The notes under the pieces are model-generated. The model saw only the letters and a list, made by a program, of their open reading frames with translations, was not told the origin of the DNA and made no database searches. Of a stretch of 64,000 nucleotides of DNA, positions 49,731 to 61,100 are shown in pieces. The first letter of the stretch is position 1. Each line of letters begins with the position of its first letter. The stretch lies in contig JAKZZE010000007.1 in NCBI GenBank assembly GCA_024220505.1, positions 930,001 to 994,000 of the forward strand, given 5' to 3'. The DNA is from Rhizopus arrhizus (taxonomy: Eukaryota; Mucoromycota; Mucoromycetes; Mucorales; Rhizopodaceae). The position numbers were made by a program, and so were the translations under genes.

Positions 49731-51334
49731 CAGTAAGGGACAAAATCAGTCCGTTTTTTGGTTTTTTTCGCAATGCCTCGCCGGGAATTAAGCTTAGAGC
49801 TCTGCTTTGCTGACGAAAAATTTGTCTCTTCCTTCAACAAAGTTGACAATATTTGTCGGAAATGGTATTTTTTATTTTCCGCCATGTTATAAGAAGATAT
49901 ATTGAAAATAATGTATTTTTATTTTTTTGAATTTCGATTAGTACTTGGTATCGCGGCCCTTACGCTGGATTACGTCCCGAACTCGACGGGGCATAGAGTG
50001 AATAAGGTTTCTACAGTACTCTGGAGTTGCTAGGTCATACCAAAGCTTCGAAACCCGGTCAAAAAATGCTTGGTCAGTCTCAACCACAGAAGAAGGTGGT
50101 CTTGTCATCTGTTCCTTCTTTTTAAGCATGGCCCATGCATTTTCAATTGGGTTAAGGTCAGGGGAGTATGCTGGCCAACTCAGGAGCTTAATCTTGTTCT
50201 TTTGGAACCATTTTGAAGGAGCTGAAGCACAATGGATGCTTGCATTATCTTGTTGAAAGATCATGTCCTTACTTTGCAAGCCATAATACTTCAATGTCTC
50301 CTTGTATTCCTCCTCAAGTACTGACGTGTATAGCTCACCATTTACATTACTTTGTAGCCAGGACATGTAGCCCCCTCCATGTATAGTTATGCAACTCCAA
50401 AGCATGATCCCGCCTCCTCCATAAGCATGTTTCTTTTTGTAGTGATGGTCTCGATAAGGTGCATTATCCTCTTTCCAAGCGTATTCTAGGCCATTAGACC
50501 CTCTTTTTTGGATCTTTGTCTCATCAGAAAAGACAACGCGTTCCCAATCAGTCTCGGACCAGTCTTTATGAGCCTTTGCCCAATCATATCGTGCCTTTTG
50601 CTTGTCATTATTAAGTGGAAGTACCGTCTTTTTCTTAGTCGATTTTAGACCTTTGCGTTTCAAAGTACGAGCAATTGTTTTTGGATTGACCATTTGATCT
50701 GGTTTTTTAACGCCAAAGGAAGCATCGGCTGCGCTTTTAGATAAGCTAAATCTTATGTCTCTAGCTGCTTTGGTTTCCTCCCTAGGTGTGAGTAAACGAT
50801 GTCTACCCGCGCTATTTTTTGACTGCAACTTGGTTTTCCTTGCAATTCTTCGAATCATGGACTTTTCACAGCCTACTTTTTTTTAAATTACATCCCATGG
50901 AATGGAGTGGTTCAACATGTTTTCAATTTGGGCATGTTTGTCGGCATTCTTTGCTGTCATGGCGTGTTTGGCTAATCTGAGATGAGGTAAATGAGGAAAA
51001 AGAAAAAATGTAAAAAAATAAAAGAAGCTAAAATATGAGAACACGTTAGCGTTCACTGACGTCATAAGACGTACCAAACTAAATCTCAAGTCAGTCCAGT
51101 GACTGTTTCTGGAGATATGGTGTCTAATGCAAAATCGGGCGGTAGCAACAATCACGGAAAATCACTTTTTCCGCCATAACTACAGAGAAAATGGTGGTAG
51201 AAGCAATTAGGTTACATCAATAATTTTGTTTAGCTTGCGTGCAAATGTTTCGTCAGCAAAGCGAAGCCCTAAGTTTAATTCCCGGCGAGGCATTGCGAAA
51301 AAACCAAAAAACGGACTGATTTTGTCCCTTACTG
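49731..51334 (-). mobile_element. Tc1/mariner element, copy 2
   Basis: 1604 bp flanked by TA (49729-49730, 51335-51336) within an LTR1 block; the uninterrupted site GTTGTTAGCTATTGAC can be read at about 63575-63590. Nearly identical to copy 1. Confidence 0.95.
49938..50960 (-). pseudogene. Tc1 transposase (DD34E), copy 2, with the same in-frame TAA
   Basis: Identical to the copy 1 product over the 306 residues after the stop. ATG at 50960; TAA at 50883-50885 after 25 codons, in the same place as copy 1. Catalytic Asp, Asp and Glu motifs intact. Confidence 0.88.
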
Positions 51335-51426
51335 TAGCTATTGACTTCTTACTGTTTTCATATTATAAGTACCAAACATCTCATTTTTTTCAATAAGCCA
51401 CTCCAACTACTACCACCACTACAAAC

Positions 51427-53016
51427 ATGGCCGTCATCACCCGCAACAACCGCCCCACTCGCACATCTCGTGCTTCCATTTCTTCTGTCTCTTCTTTGTC
51501 CTCTGTTGTTTCTGAGGTTACTTCTTCTCGTCCTGTTTCTCCTGTGGCTCCTGGCCTGGACAGCTTTTCTGACCGTCCTGGGTCACCTTCCTACGTGGAA
51601 ATGGTCACTGGTTCCCGTTCTCGTTCGCCTTCTCCTGCTGACTCAGTCAGTGGTGCTATAGGGGAGAGACTTAACTCTCTTTCTATAAAGAAGGACGAAT
51701 CGTCTTTGGTACGTGGTGACGCCATTAGTCTGTCCACTGCTGAAGATGACGTTGTGATGGAGGATGCACCTCTGAACAACGCTCGCCGCGCCATTAGTGG
51801 TGAGAAAAAGAACGCCTCGCGTTGTTCTAAGTCTGTCTCGAACAATAAGAGCAGATCTTATGAGAAATTAAATCACTTTCATCGTAAGTATGATGAGACG
51901 ACTGGCTTGCTCGACAAGTTAGTTGAGAAACGTGATTTGGAAGAAGATGAGTCTAAAAGAAAGGCTCTTAAGATTCAAATACGCGAGTACAGGGAAGATT
52001 TGGAATACTATGAGGAGCGTATTACCAAGCTGGATGAGATCATCGCTAATGAAATTAGCCGAAAGATGAATGAGGTTGGGAGCAATACCAACAATACTCG
52101 TGAATCTGAGCCTACCATCCCCATCAAGGTCATTCCTCCCTTTCGCCTGTTGGTCAGCGCTGCTTACAGTCTTAAGCATTACAATGCTAGCAAGATCAGC
52201 CCTGATGATGTGAAGAATGATAATGCCTTTAAAACGGTAAAGGATTTCATCAGGAAGTTTGAGACAGTCCTGAAGCACTACAATGTCAACATTGACAAGA
52301 ACGGGCTGAGATATCTCCAGGTATCCATTGAAAATGGCCAGGATGATAGGAGCATCAATTGGCTCCAACATAAGCTGACTGTAGCTGATTTCAAGAACAG
52401 TAATTGGGAAGGAATCAAGGCCGCTCTCATAGGCAAGTTTGGTGAGTCCTTCACCTACTTGCAGTATCGTCAAAAGCTGATGAGAATAAGACAGCTCAAT
52501 GGCGAATACTTGAACACGTACGTTGACAGGTATATAGATCTCATGACCAAAGCCAAGTTTGCAGACAGTTCTCTGGCAGTAATGCATTTCTTGAGCACGT
52601 TGATTGCACCTGTCAAGGATTGTTTGGAAAGAAAACTGGCTGAAATACGCGCGAAGAAGAATGCTGAGTTCATCTTGGAAGATGACTCGTTGTCGAACAT
52701 CCAGACAATCATAGAAAACAACAAGATGCATTTTATAGAAGAATGCAAGAAGAGCTTCCCTGATTTGAAAAATCAGGAAAGACCCCAACTCAAGTCTGCC
52801 AACAATAAGGCACCAAGACTTACGGAAACGAAAAGAAAGTTTCATGGCGACGAGCAGAGATACTTTCCTGAAAACAAGAATAGGGAAAGAAATTTTCACA
52901 AAAGGCCCACACACAGCATGCCTAAATGTCGCTATTGTGGGGACAAATATACCCCTGGTCACCTTGACAAATGTCGAGAAATTGAAAAACGTCGTGACCA
53001 TTATATAAATTGTTAA
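51427..53016 (+). CDS. Chromovirus Gag (copy B)
   Basis: 529 residues from ATG 51427. A Ser/Pro-rich start (1-130) is followed by a charged predicted coiled coil (about 140-215), a capsid-like region (about 235-440: FKTVKDFIRKFETVLKHY; LRYLQVSIENGQ; YLNTYVDRYIDLMTKAKF) and a variant zinc knuckle near the end (C-RY-C-x7-H-x3-C). It ends INC-stop exactly where the LTR2-like block begins (TGTTAAGG at 53011). Its codons are more GC-rich than the AT-rich surroundings. Probably the Gag partner of the chromovirus Pol, but it could belong to a separate element truncated here. Confidence 0.75.
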   Translation: MAVITRNNRPTRTSRASISSVSSLSSVVSEVTSSRPVSPVAPGLDSFSDRPGSPSYVEMVTGSRSRSPSPADSVSGAIGERLNSLSIKKDESSLVRGDAISLSTAEDDVVMEDAPLNNARRAISGEKKNASRCSKSVSNNKSRSYEKLNHFHRKYDETTGLLDKLVEKRDLEEDESKRKALKIQIREYREDLEYYEERITKLDEIIANEISRKMNEVGSNTNNTRESEPTIPIKVIPPFRLLVSAAYSLKHYNASKISPDDVKNDNAFKTVKDFIRKFETVLKHYNVNIDKNGLRYLQVSIENGQDDRSINWLQHKLTVADFKNSNWEGIKAALIGKFGESFTYLQYRQKLMRIRQLNGEYLNTYVDRYIDLMTKAKFADSSLAVMHFLSTLIAPVKDCLERKLAEIRAKKNAEFILEDDSLSNIQTIIENNKMHFIEECKKSFPDLKNQERPQLKSANNKAPRLTETKRKFHGDEQRYFPENKNRERNFHKRPTHSMPKCRYCGDKYTPGHLDKCREIEKRRDHYINC

Positions 53017-53033
53017 GGATACATAAGATTATA

Positions 53034-53399
53034 CAGTAAGGGACAAAATCAGTCCGTTTTTTGGTTTTTTCGCAATGCCTCGCCGGGAATTAAGCTTAGA
53101 GCTCTGCTTTGCTGACGAAAAATTTGTCTCTTCCTTCAACAAAGTTGACAATATTTGTCGGAAATGGTATTTTTTATTTTCCGCCATGTTATAAGAAGAT
53201 ATATTGAAAATAATGTATTTTTATTTTTTTGAATTTCGATTAGTACTTGGTATCGCGGCCCTTACGCTGGATTACGTCCCGAACTCGACGGGGCATAGAG
53301 TGAATAAGGTTTCTACAGTACTCTGGAGTTGCTAGGTCATACCAAAGCTTCGAAACCCGGTCAAAAAATGCTTGGTCAGTCTCAACCACAGAAGAAGGT
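53034..53399 (-). mobile_element. Truncated Tc1 fragment (366 bp)
   Basis: Starts at TA 53032-53033 with the CAGTAAGGGACAAAATCAGT end and matches copies 1 and 2 through the transposase C-terminus up to GAAGAAGGT, where it stops and TGTTAAGGATACATAAG restarts. The 22-bp target-side sequence is therefore present on both sides. Confidence 0.9.
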
Positions 53400-54066
53400 T
53401 GTTAAGGATACATAAGATTATAGTCACTTTATTATAGTAAAAGGAATCAGATATGATCCTGAATAATATGTTGACATAACTTGGAATCATTTATAACATT
53501 ATTCCCAACACAGATCAATAAAATACTTTGGTTAGATTTTTATATTAAGCTTTATTCATATTAACTTCACATAGTCAAATAAGATGACATGGTTGTAATA
53601 TAGTTTAGTGATAGTATGAGCATGTTGAATAAGGAATGACGATTACTTACCGGATCATCATTAGTCATGAAAACATTTATCCTGACTGAGATATTATTGT
53701 TAGCAATGATATCCAATCACGGAACTAAAGGTCATTATATTCATCCGTACCGTCTCCTTAAATAGTCTTTATCCAGAGTTATCTGAAACCATCCCAATAG
53801 CATAATTGACAATACAAGCTAGGAACAGGCTAAACTAATAATTAGAAATCGTAATCATCTATTCTGTCAAATTGATTATAAATCTGTCCTAATTCTTTAT
53901 CCGTATCATGTCTATAAATACTCTCACTTTTTACATGTAGAATTTATTTTAATCTTAATCATACAATAGTTATCTTAACTTAATAAAGAGATACCAAGTT
54001 CTAATAGTATTTCTTTATCTTTGATTACTATATTACATTTTACCTAAAACTCCCCTTTCCTAAACA
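53400..54066 (+). repeat. LTR2-like block upstream of chromovirus pol B
   Basis: 667 bp, same length and near-identical to 48474-49140. Contains TATA-like CTATAAATACTCTC at about 53930. Ends CTTTCCTAAACA 14 nt before the pol ATG. Confidence 0.72.
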
Positions 54067-54080
54067 GAAATGATTCACGC

Positions 54081-57000
54081 ATGGCGGTTCATAATGTTGA
54101 GAAGGTCGAGAAACAGACCATTACTGAACCAGAGATCATGCAAACACATCCTGCGGATGAGGTTATGAATGACCTTTTAAATGATGATGAAGTCATCAGT
54201 CCGTTTCAGAAAGCGTTGAAACAAGTTCAGGAGAAAAAGAAGCATAAGCAAGGTAATGTTCGTTGCTACAGTTTAAAAACAAAAGAGGAGACACATCCCA
54301 CTATGCTTCAAAGCCCTTACTCATTACACACTCCTTTTTTATTGAACGATCATAGATTAATAGCTCTCGTCGACACAGGCGCAGATATTTCTTTCATAAG
54401 TAAAAATGCTGTTAATAATTGAAACTGCGTGTTATTCCAGTTCATGGTTCATTACTGTTAGCAGATAAAGAAAAAACTGTTAAACGAGTGGGAGTGACCG
54501 ATAAGTTAAATGTCGGGTACAAAGGACAAATTATAGCTCATGAATTTGAGGTTTTGAACATGCATGATAAGATAGACGCTATTTTCGGAAGGGATATATT
54601 ACCAATCTTAGGAATCCACCTTACTGGTGTTGCTACTAATTGGGATGACAACAAAGTCAAATTTGATGACTCTATTGAAGACTCAGAATACATTCCAAAT
54701 GTTTCCAATGCTGGCACACCAGATGAACATGAAGCTTTATTACTGACGCTGCAATCTCACATTGATAAAAATCAACAGATTGATGTTCATTCCTTATGTA
54801 ATCTACCAGAAGCCGTAGTAAAGTTAGATACTCCTCATGGAAAACATGCACACGTCCGGCAGTATCCTATTGCAAATAAGATGATGCCAATCTTTGATGA
54901 GACTGTAAAAACATGGCTCGAGAACGGTGTCATTATACGTGCGCCACCCTCACCATGGAATGGTCCTATCACATTTGCTCCAAAAAAGGATGCAAATGGT
55001 AATCCCACTGATTACAGACCGTGTATTGATCCTCGTAAAATCAATGCTCTACTGGAGTCCGATAACTATCCATTACCATTGATTGATGATATTTTCCATG
55101 ACCTTGCTGGTTCTACCATTTTTACTTCACTTGATCTCAAAAGTGCATTTCATCGATTACCAATTCGTAAATCAGATCAAGTCAAAACTACTTTTACTCA
55201 CAGAAACAGACAATACATGTTTCGTTCAGCACCATTCGGATTGAAACATGTCTCCAGTCATTTCATGCGCATCATGAACCTCATTCTCAATGATCTACCC
55301 AATGTTCATGTGTACGTGGATGATATTGTGATTGGCACTCCAGGTGATTCCATGGAAAAACATTGTCAAGCCGTTAGTGCTGTCATTGATAGACTCACTC
55401 AACATAACATGATCCTCAATCCTCAGAAATGTCACTTTGGCAAAAGAAGTGTTCATCTGTTGGGTTTCTGCATTTCTGAAAAAGGGAAAAGCTTGGATCC
55501 ACGCAAATTGACAAATATTGCTGACTGGCCCCGCCCTAAAACCGGCAGAGAAATGATGCAATGGTTGGGCACTGTCAACTACTTCCGTGCACATATCCCT
55601 TGTGCTGCCACACTCACTGCTCCTCTAGATGCGTTACGAAATGTTGCGTTCATCGATGATATTAATTGGACACCTGAACTGCAAGTTCACTTTCAAAGCA
55701 TCAAGGACATATTATGTTCCAACGTTGTTTTGAGTCCATACGATCCTGCTAAGTCTCTCTACGTTGCCACTGATGCATCCAACACTGGGATCGGTGCAGT
55801 TCTGTTCCAAAAATTTGACGAAAAACAGTCGGATGGACTCACTGTTACCACCATCAGATACCTAGGCTTCATGGCACGTTCTTTATCCCAATCTGAGCGA
55901 AACTATTCTGTCACTCGACGTGAACTTCTCGCTATTGTGTTTGCTTTGAAAAAGTTTCACAAATTTTTATATGGTCATCACTTTACCTTATATTCTGATC
56001 ATCGAGCGCTCACATACTTGTTCACATCAGATGAACTCAACCCCATGATGGTGGGTTGGATGGACACATTGTTGTCCTATGATTTTGACATCATCCATAT
56101 ACCCGGTGTACAAAACGTTTTACCTGATGCTCTTTCACGTCTTTTTCCACCTGAAAAAGAACTGGCAGGGGGTGATTCTAATAGTAGCACAGTAAAACAC
56201 CAAAACCTTGCTTACAAACCAAATCTAAAAAGGAACATGAATTAAAAATGAAAAAAGAGAACCGAAAAGTGTTCTATGTACAAAGTCCTACCAAATTCAG
56301 TGACAAGGACTATATCACTCCACCACATGAGGATCGACAAGAGATTCTTGATGGAGTCCATAAATTCGGACACTTTGGAGCTGATCATATTGTGAAATCA
56401 ATCCATAACCAAAACCTACATTGGCCAAACTTATTAGCTGATGCAGTAAATTATGTAAGCAAGTGCAATACCTGTCAAAAGTACAATATTGCTAAAAAGG
56501 GTTATAATCCTCATCGACCTGTCTACGCTTATGTTCCTGGGGATGCCTATGCTTTTGATTTAATTGGGCCCTTTCAATCTAGTAGCAACATGTATACATA
56601 TGTGTTGATTCTAGTCGACATTTGCACCAGATTCTGCGTGTTGAAACCCCTAGTAGACAAAAAGGCAAAAACCGTTGCAGGTGCCATGGTTGATACATTT
56701 TCTTTACTCGGCTATCCTAGACACTTTGTATGTAGCGATAACGGCTCTGAATTCAAAAATGAAATTTTAGAGAATCTATTCAATGCAATGGGTATCGACA
56801 AAAGATATACCACTCCTTACCATCCCTCAGCAAATGGAGCTGCTGAACGTTATGTTCAATCTGCTAAAAAAATATTAGCAAAGTTCCTTGAAGGTGCCAC
56901 TGAAGATTGGCATCATTACATTCCATCTGTACAGCTCATGATCAACAATAAGATCTCCACACGCTTGCAGACCACACCCTTTTCATTGATGTTTGCTCGC

Positions 57001-57915
57001 AACATAAATGACTTCATTGAATACAGGGATGATGCTGGTGAATTAAAAAAGAAGGAGTACATGCCGCACGATGAGTTGTTGAAAAGAATAGACTACATGT
57101 CGCAAGTGGTCTTCCCTGCTATACAGGATAGAACCGACCTTTACACCAAAAGGCAAAAAGAAAAAGCTGACAGCAAAAATCGTCAGTCCACATTCCCGGA
57201 AGGAAGTTACGTAATGGTGCGTGACAGAGAGCAGTACAATAGTCTCTCCCCGGCTTACAAAGGTCCATATCGTGTTGTACGTCAAGTACAAGGTGGTGCT
57301 TATATACTTCGTGATGTTGACGAAACGCTCATGTCTCGAAATTATTCTCCAGAAGAATTAAAGATCATTTCACAGGATGAAGTCATTCCAAAAGATGAAT
57401 TGTACGAAATGGAGGCAATCATCAATCATAGAGGCGAACCTGGAAACAGGGAATATCTCGTACGCTGGAAAAATTACAGCAAAGACGATGATAGCTGGTT
57501 AACTGCTGAAGCATTTACTGATCCCGAGTCCATTAACATTTATTGGCGCAAACTGGGTAAATCCATAAACCAAAAGGGTGAAGTAGTAAAAAAGAAAAAT
57601 AATGAGGCTGAAAAGAATAAAAAGCAAAAATTGCCCTCAGACTACACCCCTAGTAAATTATTGACTACGACAAGCATGAATGAACAGTCAAAGTCTGGAA
57701 TCATGTCGCACAATAGACAATCTCACAATACAAAAGAAAAAAAGAAACGCCAATCCAAACGTAATGGCAACACTTTATCCAGATATCCCAAACGAAGACT
57801 ACACCAAAATCAAGAAAGCTCTGATCGAAGAACAGATCATCATGAAGGCTTCGTAAAAAATACCGTGACTGCAAATAATAATCTTAGGCACAGTAAGCGC
57901 ATTAAGAGAAATTAG
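54081..57915 (+). pseudogene. Chromovirus Pol, copy B, with three homopolymer-length changes
   Basis: Virtually identical to Pol A at the protein level, with the same protease, RT, RNase H, integrase and chromodomain order. Three A-run differences alter the frame: one base lost near 54417 (after ISKNAVN), one lost near 56232 (after YKPNLK) and one gained near 57745, changing the C-terminal tail. All catalytic motifs remain. Either a recently dead copy or an intact one mis-sequenced at homopolymers. Confidence 0.9.
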
Positions 57916-57930
57916 GTCACACAAAAATTT

Positions 57931-58158
57931 TAAAATGAGCTTGAAGTCGGGATTTGGATAGTTGCCTTTATTAGACAGGAAGACTCAAGCAGAAGGAATA
58001 AACGAGATATTTATTTCCCAAGAATAAAAAAGATGATGTTTATTATTATTAAGTGAACGATATTTATACTTCTTGCTAATGTGTTTGACGCCGCGCCGGG
58101 CTTCTATTTATGGCAGTCGATCTGAGTTAATATCATCAAAGAATTGCGGCTCGCGACA
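57931..58158 (-). repeat. 3' LTR of element H
   Basis: 228 bp, TGTCGCGAGCCGC to CTCATTTTA on the minus strand, matching the right-hand LTR with few differences. The pol stop lies 55 bp inside it. The sequence before it on the minus strand (CCAAGCCCCCCGG) is C-rich, so an ordinary purine tract is not evident. Confidence 0.88.
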
Positions 58159-61100
58159 TCCGGGGGGCTTGGTGAAGCAATGTCCTCATTTGCTTGTTTG
58201 TAGGGTTTCATTCTTTCAGCATGCACATTTGACCAGACCTTGTTGAGAGCAGAATCTTGAACATCGAACCGATCAGAAGATAAAACTTTTATAATGCGAT
58301 ATGGACCACGGTATTTCTTTGTCAGTTTACTTGAACGGCCAACAGCAGAATTCGAGAGAACAGGGAAGTCAACCAACACGAGATCATCAACTTGGAAGGC
58401 AGGAGGCTTTCTGTGCGTGTTGTACTGAATAGCATTCTTTGCTTGTGTTTGAGTATTTTCGAGATTCACTAACTGCAGAGCTCGAGAGAGAGAGGCTTGT
58501 GTACTTGTGAGGTAATCAGGTACAGGAACATGTCGAGCACCAAAATCAGGAGAGGCTAGCAGGCGAGCTTCACGACCATGCACAACGGAGAACGGAGAGA
58601 ATTTTGTGGCTTCATGAATGCTTGAATTGTAGGCCAGCTGGAACTCGCTGAGGTGTTCATCCCAGGTAAACTGATTCTGGTTCAAATCCATGAAGGCGAC
58701 AATCATGTTGCGTAGAGTTTCCATGAAGCGTTCGACCAAACCGTTGGATTGCGGGTAATACGCTGGAGCATACTTTTGTTTGATCTTGAGGTGTTCAGCT
58801 AGTCGTTTCAGTAGATGGCTGGAGTATGGCTGTCCATTGTCACTCATGATCACGCGAGGTACACCATGCTCGGCCATGATCTTCTTGAGAGTGTAGATTA
58901 CATTGATATCATTGTTTTCAGGAACTGGCGTTACGATCACATAGCGAGAAAACAGGCATTGAGTGACAATGATGTACTTGTTGCCGTGAGTTGATCGAGG
59001 AAGAGGTCCAAACGTATCGATTGCAATAGTGTCAAAGGGTGTAACAGGTGAATCAGACGGCGTAAGATTAGTATGGCCAAGTGTTGTGCGAGAAGATTTT
59101 ACACGTTGACAAGTTTCGCAAGAGCTGATCTTATTCTTTACCCATTCACGCTGATTTGGAAAGTAGAACAATCGACTGAAACGTTGGAGCGTCCTATTAG
59201 CACCAAGATGACCAGTGGTTGGGTTGGCATGAAGAAGATCAAACATTTCGTTCCACAAAGATTCAGGAAGCACCGGGCGGGAGCCAAAGAAGAGGACACC
59301 GGACTCGTCCAGGAACCCAGACTAGAGAGGGGCAGACCGTAGTTCTTGACAATAAGGATCAGATTCTTGAGCAGAGCGCAGGTCAGGACCAGTGAGGGAG
59401 CACAAAGCAGGACCAGGAACAGGGTAGCGACTCAAGGCGTCAGGACCGGAGTTCTCCTTTCCAGGGCGGTAAACAATCGTGTAGTCGTGTTGTTGCAAGT
59501 AAAGAGACCATCGGGCAAGACGGCCACGGAGATCGGACGATAAACTATCAAAGAACTGGAGTGCTTGATGATCGGTGACTACAGTAAATTTTGTACCTGT
59601 CAAGTAATGAGCGAATTTACGAATTCCCCAAATGATAGCAAGTGCTTCGATTTCCGAGACATAATAGTTGCGTTCATTAGGAGACAAGGACCGCGAGGCA
59701 AAAGCTACAGCGTAGACACAATTGTTCTGCGGATCGCGTTGACAGAGCATAACGCCGATGCCAGCAGTGCAAGCGCCGTGTTGTATCCACACAACTAGTA
59801 AAGTGAACATTCATGGATAAACGAGAGATCTCCGCAATAGCCAACTTTGCCCTGTTGTCTCTATCGGTGTTCCCACGACTGTATCGGAACCTGATTATAA
59901 CAACGGCAGTTCAATCCAACTTTATTCGATAATTATCGTTAGATCAATAATTTATCTACTTCATTGTCCCTTGATTCGTCAAGAAGACAGCGGCTATTGA
60001 TTATCTACTATCTTTCCTTTATCTTCCCATCCTTCCCACATTATTCTTTTAACCGATCAATTGAAATAGCGGTAAAGATCCAGACATCCAAAAAGTATAA
60101 ATAGCCTCAAATGTTTTTATTAATAAAGCAACATATAATCTTTAGTTTCACAACTATTGTCTTTTTTTAGTTTTTGTCTCTTATTTTAATACTTGGCAAA
60201 ACACGCCGTCTGTATGCAACTCGAATGGGCGACTGAAGTCCGGAAAACGCAGAACTGGAGCACTTAGAAGAGCAGATTTCAAGGTTGCATAGGCGGCTTG
60301 ATGGTTAGAAGTCCAATCCCACGGAGCATCACGTTTGAGAAGAGCATTCAGAGGAGCGGCAATAGCAGAAAACTTGCGGATAAAGCTACGATAGTAGCCA
60401 GCGAGACCAAGAAAAGAGCGCAACATTTCAGTGGACGTAGGAACAGGAAACTCGGACACGGCACGAATCTTGGCAGGATCAGTCTTGAGGCCTTCCGGAG
60501 ATATGATATAGCCAAGGTAAGAGATCTCTTGACTGGCAAAGCGACATTTCTTCAAGTTAGCAGACAGGTTAGCGGCCCGGAGTCGAGAGAGCACAGCACG
60601 GAGGTCTTGAAGATGTTGATCAAATGACGAAGAGAACACCACGATGTCATCGAGGTAAACAAGACAGATTTGCCATTTGAGACCAGCCAAGACGGAATCC
60701 ATTAGACGTTGCATGGTGGCAGGAGCGTTAGTCAAGCCAAATGGCATGCGCACAAACTCGAACAAACCACGACGGCAAACAAAAGCGGATTTGGGCTTGC
60801 TTTCTTCATCTAATTGGATCTGCCAATAACTAGAAGTGAGGTCAAGTGTAGAAAAGAACTTTGCGTTACCGAGGCTATGAAGTGTATCATCAATGCGTGG
60901 CAACGGATATACATCCCTGGTTGTAATAGCGTTCAAGCGGCGATAATCAATGCAAAAGCGAGGAGTACCATCTTTCTTGCGGACCAGCACCACAGGCGAC
61001 GACCAAGGTGATTTACTAGGTTGGATAATGCCTTGTTGCAGCATCTCGTCAATTAAGTTACTGATAACATCGTTTTCGGCAGCAGAGGTACGGTGCGGCG

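Larger units (their letters stand above)
49568..51383 (+). repeat. LTR1-like block upstream of chromovirus gag (copy B), with Tc1 copy 2 inside
   Basis: TGTCGTGTTTGG at 49568 to CATCTCA at 51383; without the Tc1 (49731-51334) it is about 210 bp and matches 44338-44550 and 63408-63621. It begins three bases later than the other copies, and no PBS beginning TGG follows it. Confidence 0.7.

Noticed and set aside
51919..53001. 360-codon frame on the minus strand opposite chromovirus gag
   Set aside because: Antisense to a clear Gag with capsid-like and zinc-knuckle features; the product has no recognisable motif.
54067..54080. Possible Tf1-type self-priming: AAATGATTC after LTR2 is complementary to GAATCATTT at about 53485
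   Set aside because: The partner lies far upstream of the TATA-like box, so it would not be at the RNA 5' end; a 9-nt match in AT-rich DNA is not remarkable.
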